From: Saussurea involucrata
Lineage: Eukaryota; Streptophyta; Magnoliopsida; Asterales; Asteraceae
Direction of reading: 5' to 3'
Length of the DNA: 64,000 nucleotides
Assembly: GCA_033807775.1 (NCBI GenBank)
Contig: CM066321.1
Location: 254,808,422 to 254,872,421 of the forward strand
In this document: one piece after another, positions 57,110-64,000 of the stretch
How the letters are laid out: every line of letters starts with the position of its first letter
Position numbering within the stretch: the stretch's first letter is position 1
Notes under the pieces: model-generated
Seen by the model: the letters and a program-made list of their open reading frames with translations, nothing else
Told to the model about the DNA's origin: nothing
Databases searched by the model: none
Position numbers and translations under genes: made by a program

Positions 57110-58047
57110 TGTAACACATCGAAATTTCATAATTGTTATACATTTATTTTGGGAGAATGTTTAAAATAATGGGGTGATATTATTTTAAACGTTATGTCGA
57201 AAGGGGTTAAAAGTATATTTGGTCAAAGTTTAATCACTAATTTGTGAAAGTGTAAACTTTGGGGTAGTTTTGTAAATTGGAGACATTGGGGTAATTTTTG
57301 CCAATTGAAGAAAGTTGAGGCTTATATGGGTGGAGTCGGCTGAATTGAGAATCATCTCAATTGCTTTAGGTTTTGATTCGGTTCAGGGAACGAAGAAAGC
57401 AGAGTTCTAAACATCAGATTGGTAAGAAATTCAACCATGGTTTCCAATTAAACTTCTTAAGATGGATGTTTACAAGTCAATTATCTTCTGGGTAGGTTTT
57501 GAATCGTTGGAATCAGATTGATTTTGGTTTTGGCAGAAGACTTTGGGTCGAAGTTTGTCCAAGTGAGTTCATCTAACTGTTTTTGCTTAATAAAGTCTAT
57601 TTGTGAAATGAAATGGTTCAATAAGCTGATTATTATATGTGAGAAATAGATACAAATCGATTTTTGAAGTTCTGGGTATAAAATCATTGAACTGGGTAAA
57701 AAATTGGATGAATCCGGAAGATGAACAATCCGGATTGTTCCGGATTCCGGATGTTTATTGGATTGTTTACCGGATTGGTTTCGGATACCGGAGGATTCCG
57801 GATTGCGGATGATTTTCCGGAATGAATAGTGTTTTCCGGGATGAATAGTGTTTTCCAGATGAATAGTGTTTTCCGGGATGAATAGTGTTTTCCGGTATGA
57901 ATAGTGTTTTCCGGGATGGATATTGTTTTCCGGATGAATAGTGTTTTCCGAAATGAATAGTACTTTCCGGATGACTAGTGTTTTCCTGGATAAATAGTGT
58001 TCCGGATGAATATTGTAACCGAATTACTCGATTTTCTGGATGTTACA
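57110..58047 (+). repeat. Gypsy 3' LTR (938 bp), probable
   Basis: TGTAACACATCG to GGATGTTACA, inverted termini as in element H. Contains the 19-20-bp tandem array at 57817-58017. An alternative is that the LTR continues to 58306 and directly precedes the primer site there. Confidence 0.55.
57817..58017 (+). repeat. Ten to eleven tandem copies of a 19-20-bp unit
   Basis: Unit GATGAATAGTGTTTTCCGG, with small differences between copies; the CCGG at the joints adds to the CCGGA word density of this area. Confidence 0.9.
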
Positions 58048-58080
58048 GGATATCATCCGGACAATTTCTTAAAAATGTTT

Positions 58081-58306
58081 TGTTAGGTATCATGTTAGTG
58101 GAATAGAAGTATAGGGACCTTGCTAGGATATACATAGATAGCTTAAACCTAGTTTAAGGTTGAATGACCTAATTACTTCTTGATTACCTTTTGTACGTAC
58201 GGCTACAGTTTATCATATTTCTGATAATCAATGAAAGTGAGATTTGTGACGTTAATACTGATTTGTGTTGATTCATAATATTGCACTTGTTAATATGGGA
58301 TCCACA
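58081..58306 (+). repeat. Element F 5' LTR (226 bp), probable
   Basis: TGTTAGGTATCATG to GGGATCCACA, next to a primer site. Start TGTTAG and end CCACA resemble the G LTR (TGTTAG ... CTCACA). The start is inferred; no second LTR is in the window to confirm it. Confidence 0.5.
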
Positions 58307-58308
58307 AT

Positions 58309-58320
58309 TGGTATCAGAGC
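58309..58320 (+). other. Primer binding site, element F
   Basis: TGGTATCAGAGC, tRNA-Met type, two bases after the presumed LTR end. Confidence 0.88.
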
Positions 58321-59210
58321 AGAAAGACGATCGATTCAAAGGTAAATTTTCAATTTCTGGTCATTCATACTCCAGTCGACTGTTTCATTGATAAAGGTAT
58401 TTTCTTTCTTTGATTCAAGTGTTAAAACTTGAAATTGAAGCTTAAGAAATTCTCTTTATAGTGTTTCTAGAGTCATCACACAGTTTCGTTGAGTTTAATC
58501 GAGTCAAAGTTAATCAATTTTGAGATTTTTGGTTTCTGGGTTTTATACACTCTGTTTTTGATAAAAACTCAATTTTTGCTTCAAAGTGGTTAGTAAATCG
58601 ATTTGGTCAGCTGTTTTTGCTTTCTCTGTTCGTGTGTTTTGGTTCTAAAGTGTTTGCAGCAAGTTTCCACGTCAAAAGGGTGCAAATTCGATCTCCAGGA
58701 ACGTTTTTCTTCGACCAAACTTTGAATACGGGACTCTATCTGATTGAGTTCTGGATTCTCTCTTGTACAAGATCCAGAATCACACCGGATCTAATTTCGG
58801 TTCCGGTGTCATACCGGGTTCACAATACCGGATCTTATTCCGGTTCCGGATCCTAGTTCTGGTTCCACCAAATCCGGTATCCAATCCGAATCCGGTTCCT
58901 AATTTTTGTACACCAATTTTAACTCCGGATCTCATACATTCCGGATCCGTTTGTTCTTAGTCCCGGAATCCTGCACTCCGGATCTGACATTCCGGATCTT
59001 CTCTCTGCACACTTAATTTTTTAATCAGCTGCTATTTGGTTCTGTTTTGTTTTGTGTTCCTTTCGGTTTATTCCTGATCTTTTATAAGAATTGTGTTAGG
59101 TTACCACTCCCTTAGGATTTTGCGTTAGGTTTGCGTTAGTTTGTGCGTTAGATCACTCTTTTACCTTTGAATCATCCTAATCGTCTTATGATCACACACA
59201 AGTGCTCACA
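58321..59210 (+). other. Element F leader
   Basis: Non-coding between primer site and gag ATG. 58780-59010 carries about a dozen CCGGAT/ATCCGG-type words. A donor-like AAAG|GTAAAT lies near 58341. No clear acceptor before the ATG. Confidence 0.6.
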
Positions 59211-62200
59211 ATGAATGCTCAAGACGCATTAGCTATAGGATCGGAACTCAAACCTCCGATCTTGTACCAAGGGGAGTACAATGTTTGGAAAGACAGCTTC
59301 ATGTGCTTCATCGAGACGAGACCAAGCCTTTATATGAAGAGATTCTCCGATCGCTGACGGACGGTCCGACTACTACACCCATGATGGACGTTCCATCACA
59401 AGAAGGCGGAGCTCCAGCACGTCAGGTGGCCAAACCTTATGACAAGCTGTCGGCCGAAGAAAATAGGAAAGTCGATGGAGACAAGCTAGCGAAGACGTAT
59501 CTTGTATACAGTCTTCCGAACAACATCTATTGTAGCATCGACAGTCACAAGGACACTGCGAAAGGTATGTGGGATCAACTCGCGAAGATCATGTAAGGCA
59601 GTCGTGCGGGAAATCAGTTGAAGATAACCAACTGCCTCACTCGTTATGAAGCCTTTAAAGCCAAACGAGGGGAATCACTCACTGAAACCTACGAACATTT
59701 CTACACACTCCTCAACGATCTGCACAAGAACATCTTCAAGACAAACCTCGAGTGCAACATTATGTTCCTCAATAACCTTCAATCTGAATGGAAGGGATTT
59801 GTTCTCCACGTTCGTCACAATCGATCTTTAGAAAGTGTTCCGCTGCACGAGCTCTACGAGATGTTGCTTCAAGACGAAGACGATGTTCGTGAACTGATGG
59901 GAGATCAGAAGTCGAATGAGAAGACAAAAGAAGACCCCTTAGCTCTCATATCTCATAAGAAGGACAAGCAAGTCCAACGCAGTTCGTATAGAGAGGAAGC
60001 TCAGAGTGAGTCTGAGCATGAGGAAGCAGAACCGGAAAGTGATTCCGATCCAGAGCTAGACAGCATAAAGAAAGCCGTTGCCTTACTATCCCGGGAGTAC
60101 GCTAGAAAGAAGTTCTTCAAGAAACCATCCAACAACAACCAGCGGTACTCCACCAACACAAAGCGTCGGGATTATGAAGATAAGTATGAAGGCAAGTGCA
60201 AGTCTGATGAAGGTAGAAAGAAGAACGATGAAGGAAGGAGATCTGAAGGAAAGTATGATGATCGAGCTGATGATAAACCAGTGAAATGCTACAACTGCGG
60301 AAAGCGAGGTCACTTCGCCAAAGACTGCCGGAAACCTGTAGTACGCAATGCTGAGTACTACAAGACCAAAATGCTGTTGTCAAGGCAGAAAGAAGTCGGT
60401 AAAGCGCTGATGGTGGAAGATGATCACTGGCTCGCACTGACTAAAGACGAAGATGACGACGAGGAAGCTCACATGTGTTATACTGGCCTCAACCCGGAAG
60501 AATCCGAATCTGAAGATGAATCTTCCGAAAAGAAGAAGGACATAAGCGAATGCTAGGTATGTAGTTCTTCTAATGCTGACTTAATTAATCAGATGCAAGT
60601 CATGGTTCGTACCTTAGACACTTTTAAACTTAAGGTTAAAACCAAATATGCCATACCTCTAAGCTAGAGGCTGACGCCAAAGTCAAATATAACACCAAAG
60701 ATAGACTGGCTATTGAAAAGGCTGAGGACAAATGTGTGACAGATAACTATCAATCCGAATGCTCGGCCATTTCAAAAAGAGCTGAAATCCTCGAGACTCA
60801 AATATCTGAATATACACAAAAGTTAGAAAAGTCTCAGGAGGAGTATTCTAAGAGCGTTGTAATTCAAGAGAAAGTTCAAAAAGAAAATGAGTTGTTGATC
60901 AATAAGCTTAAGGATCTCGAATCCAAACTTTATACACTTGGTCAATCTGAACACACCATCCACTTGAACAAACCAAAGGAATTTAAGTATTACAACTCAC
61001 AATGGGGACTCGGATATGATAATCCGTGTTACCTAAAGAAAATCTTATCTAAGGTTCCCACCCTTTATGAATTCAATTTCATGGGCCTAGATAAGCAATA
61101 TCCTGAGTATAATATCAAGTGGACTAAGCCGTCTGAGGAGGATGAGGAAAAAGAAGACCTTAAACGAAAAACAGGAACCCCACTACCAAAAGTAGGGGAA
61201 AAGCCTGAAAATGTTGATAACAAATCGGAAGATGAGCCGCCTAGGAAGAACATTAATGTACAAGTTCCTTTCGTGTACGAGACTCTTAATGCGTCTTATT
61301 TAAAAAGCAAAACCCCTTATCTCTCCAACGATTACTTCGACATCTGTTCGCTTGCCAAAACGGTGGAAACTCCGGTTCCCGTTACGGCAACACCAGATGT
61401 AGCATCTAACGATAAATCAGAGTCCAAACGTTATGTTCCACCTCTGATTTTGGAAAACATCATTTTCAAACTCGAAGAATCGATTTTGAGGGATAAGATA
61501 ATTTTTGAAACCGAAAGAACTGTACTTTTATCCACTATCGATAAGCTCAAACAGAACAAAACCGAGTCATTATCCGAATCTGAAAGAGCGAGTTATAGGA
61601 CCGAGATTGCTAAGTTGATTTCTCAACTGTCCGCCTTGGCAGCAAAAGCTTTAACGAGTAAAATGGCTAAGGAAAGTCTAGTGGATACTCCAATGAAGCC
61701 TGTCACTCCGGAAACCATCTCGATTGACGCTTCTCCTATTTTTTGGATAGTTCCTCGTGTAAAGCTTGTCTAGGAGTGTTTAATGACCCGAATAATAAGA
61801 ATTTGAGCTTAAAAGATAAAGGTAAGGCGATTCAACTCGATTCTGTTCAAAAGAATCTTTTTCCATTCTTTGATAATCCCTTTGCTCATCTGACTCTGAT
61901 GGCGAAACCCCACTTGACTCTGCACGACAATTTTCTGAGTTTATGAATTCCTCGGCTTGTCATGATGATGATATTTCTATGATTGACTTTGCTCCGAAGC
62001 TTGCTAGTCACAATCAGTTTTTAGAAAAAATGCCCACACTGGTTAATTTTGAGAAAGGTGAGTGTTCGTATTTTAAAACTGTTTCTAAGACCATTTCAAA
62101 ATCTAAATCTAAACGTCGGTCCAAGAAACGTGCTAAAACTGGTAAGAGCTCTAATAGACAACCATTTTACTCAAGATCCTCTGACAATAACTCTAATGTA

Positions 62201-62623
62201 ATTTCAGATAGAACGGGTCGGGGGAAAGCAATTCGGGAAGAGTGGGTAGAGAAGAAGGATAAGTTACGACCAGAGAAGACCACGTCATTTAATTCTTTTT
62301 CGCACATTAGGAAACATAACAGCAATCATGGTTTTGGTTTGAATAACTCTGTTGAACATGGTTTTGAATTTCCAGTTACACTTGACTCTGTTCAGCAATT
62401 GATTGAATTTTCGCACGATTGTGTTTGTTGTTCTTTGTGTGGATTGAATGATTTTGTCGTTTCTAAACATGCATCTGATTGGTTTGGTACATATCATGTG
62501 TTTAATTCAAATGCTTCTCGTAAATCTTCTCGAAAAAGACCCAGATTTAAACGGGACTCAAGCGAAGGTGCTGCACCTAACAATCAAGGACCCATTTACA
62601 GATGGGTACCTAAACAACCTTAA
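59211..62623 (+). pseudogene. Element F gag, decayed
   Basis: ATG at 59211 (MNAQDALAIGSELKPP). Copia Gag N-terminal domain (YQGEYNVWKDSF; GMWDQLAKIM; RYEAFKAKRGESLTETYEHF), CCHC knuckle CYNCGKRGHFAKDC (about 60289-60330), acidic stretches, coiled coil (60736-60950), the WGLGYDN motif, a Cys motif CSLCGLNDF and the tail GPIYRWVPKQP with stop at 62621. Lesions: a frameshift near 59330, TAA at 59594, TAG at 60554, further stops to 60670, and a frameshift near 61770. The layout equals that of A/B Gag. Confidence 0.88.
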
Positions 62624-62636
62624 TTTTGTTTTGCAG
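62616..62636 (+). promoter_or_regulatory. Putative 3' splice site at gag-pol boundary (element F)
   Basis: CCTTAATTTTGTTTTGCAG, with the gag stop TAA inside the branch-like sequence; pol starts in phase 0 (CCCGGTTATGTG). Ten nt separate stop and CAG, so pol is out of the gag frame. Confidence 0.5.
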
Positions 62637-64000
62637 CCCGGTTATGTGTGGTTTTTAGACTCCGGATGCTCCAAACACATGACTGGTAAACGGGAGCTGC
62701 TCACCAACTTTAAGGAGAAGTACTGTGGTGACGTCAGATTTGGAAATGATAATGTGGCCCCGATAATGGGCTATGGCAACCTCATTCAGGACAACCTCAC
62801 CATCAAGCGTGTGTCCTACGTCGAAGGCCTTGGTCACAACCTCTTCAGCATCGGCCAGTTCTGTGACAAGAATATTGAAGTCAACTTCAAGGTGAAGCGG
62901 TGCAATATTCGTAACGACGACGGGACAAAGATCCTTGCCAGAACTCGAAGGAAGAATCTCTACACCATCAATCTTGCCTCAGTAAAGACCGATAAAGTCA
63001 TGTGCCTCCTTTCAAAAGCTACCACTCAACAGAACTGGTTGTAGCATCGATGGCTCTCACATTTGAACTTCAAGAATATCAACAAGCTGGTGTTCGATGG
63101 ACTCGTCAAGGGTATGCCTGAACTACGATTTGCAAAAGAACATCTCTGCTCCGCATGCGAGATGGGTAAGATGAAGAAGGTGTCTCACAAACCGAAGCCG
63201 GTTCCCAACACGTCCAGACCTCTAGAGCTGATCCACATGGATCTCTGCGGCCCTATACGCATCCAAAGCATAAGTCATAAGAAGTACGTACTGGTGATGG
63301 TGGACGACTACTCGCGATACACCTGGGTCAAGTTCCTCCGTTCAAAGGACGAGACTCTTGGGGTCATAGTCAACCACCTGAAGGGAGTCCAGAACAACTT
63401 GCAGCTAACCGTCATCTCGATTCGCACGGATAACGGAACTGAGTTCAAGAATCACATTATAATTGACTTTCTCACATCCGCTGGAATTTCACACAACTTC
63501 TCTGCTGCTAGGACTCCCAACAGAATGGCGTGGTGGAACGACGCAACCACACTTTGGTGGAAGCGGCACGCACCATGCTGACTCAGTACGATCTTCGATA
63601 TTCTTATGGGCCGAAGCTATAGCAATGGCGTGCTACACTCAGAATAGGTCCATTGTCCATAAACACTTCAACAAGATGCCATATGAGCTCATCAACAAAC
63701 GCACCCCCAATATCAGCTACTTTCACGCATTCGGGTGCAAGTGCAAGTGCTGAACGACAAGGATGATCTCGGCTAGCTCAAGCAAAAGGCGGACGAAGGG
63801 ACTTTCATCGGCTATTCTACCTCTTCAAAAGAATACCGAGTCTACAATAAGAGGACTAAGAGTGTTATAGAGAGTATAAATGTGACCTTCGACGAATTGG
63901 TCGATTTGGCTGCTGAACGAACCAGTTCAGAACCTGTGCTTACTGGTGTGCTGGCTTTTGTTCACTCTAGATCGGAACCCAAGCACACGACAGTAGATCC
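62637..64000 (+). pseudogene. Element F pol: protease, zinc module, integrase, decayed
   Basis: Protease DSGCSKHMTG, VSYVEGLGHNLFS; a TAG at 63042-63044 where TGG is expected (NWLWHRR type); zinc module LCSACEMGK; integrase HMDLCGP, TDNGTEF; one C lost near 63514 within the RTPQQNG-type motif; further shifts to WAEAIAMACYTQNRS. Continues to the right edge with a VTFDE motif near 63880. Confidence 0.88.

Larger units (their letters stand above)
58081..64000 (+). mobile_element. Element F: Ty1/copia element, decayed, runs off right edge
   Basis: Probable LTR, primer site, a 0.9-kb leader rich in CCGGA words, broken gag (59211-62623), and protease/integrase of pol to the right edge. Its Gag resembles the element G remnant more than A/B or C. 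Stops and frameshifts throughout. Confidence 0.85.

Overview
This window looks like transposon-filled plant nuclear DNA. I see no host gene, tRNA, rRNA or CRISPR. Almost every open frame belongs to Ty1/copia LTR retrotransposons. Several have Sirevirus/SIRE-like features: a very long coiled-coil Gag with CCHC knuckles and, in one family, a third gene after pol. There are also Ty3/gypsy-type remnants and a Helitron end. The codon use, the tRNA-Met primer sites and the plant TATA promoters suggest a eudicot. The third-ORF type makes me think of Asteraceae, but that is from memory and unverified.

Layout. Element A (1-5326, minus; 3' half off the left edge) sits in the pol of element B (5327-25167, minus, same family). 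Element C (10356-23407, plus, complete, TSD CTTCT) sits in the gag of B. B sits in the pol of element D (25168-33460, plus, same family as C; 5' half off the left edge). The insertion order is therefore D, then B, then A and C. From 33461 to 34281 there are 331-bp tandem repeats, then a Helitron 3' terminus (34282-34311). A gypsy-type, apparently non-autonomous element H (about 35.7-41.4 kb, minus) follows. Its LTR abuts element E (41366-50433, minus, C/D family, decayed), which is cut at 50434 by an LTR-like piece and a foreign third-ORF remnant (50604-51642). From 51.7 to 56.9 kb lies decayed minus-strand copia DNA (LTR 53262-53562, Gag tail 56213-56877). At 56884-58047 there is the 3' end of a plus-strand gypsy element, then copia element F (about 58081 to the right edge, plus, decayed).

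How the parts work together. Each autonomous copia element carries gag (capsid and nucleic-acid binding) and pol (protease, integrase, reverse transcriptase, RNase H) between LTRs, with a tRNA-Met primer site and a polypurine tract. C, D and E add a third gene with plant-gene architecture: its own CCAAT/G-box/TATA promoter, a 386-393-nt leader intron ending just before the ATG, and two further introns conserved in position. In E the 82-nt intron is not a multiple of three, so splicing is needed to keep frame.

Most notable: (1) this intron-containing third gene in sense orientation inside a retrotransposon; (2) a branch-point/pyrimidine/CAG 3' splice site at the gag-pol boundary of five elements, always phase 0 for pol although the gag stop lies at variable phase; (3) family-specific short words that saturate LTRs and coding sequence (TCTGA/TCAGA in A/B, CGCTGA/TCAGCG in C/D/E, CCGGA around F, CTTTGA in the 53.6-54.1 kb block). 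The three together could be parts of one undescribed expression or anti-silencing strategy; that link is inference. All counts were made by eye.
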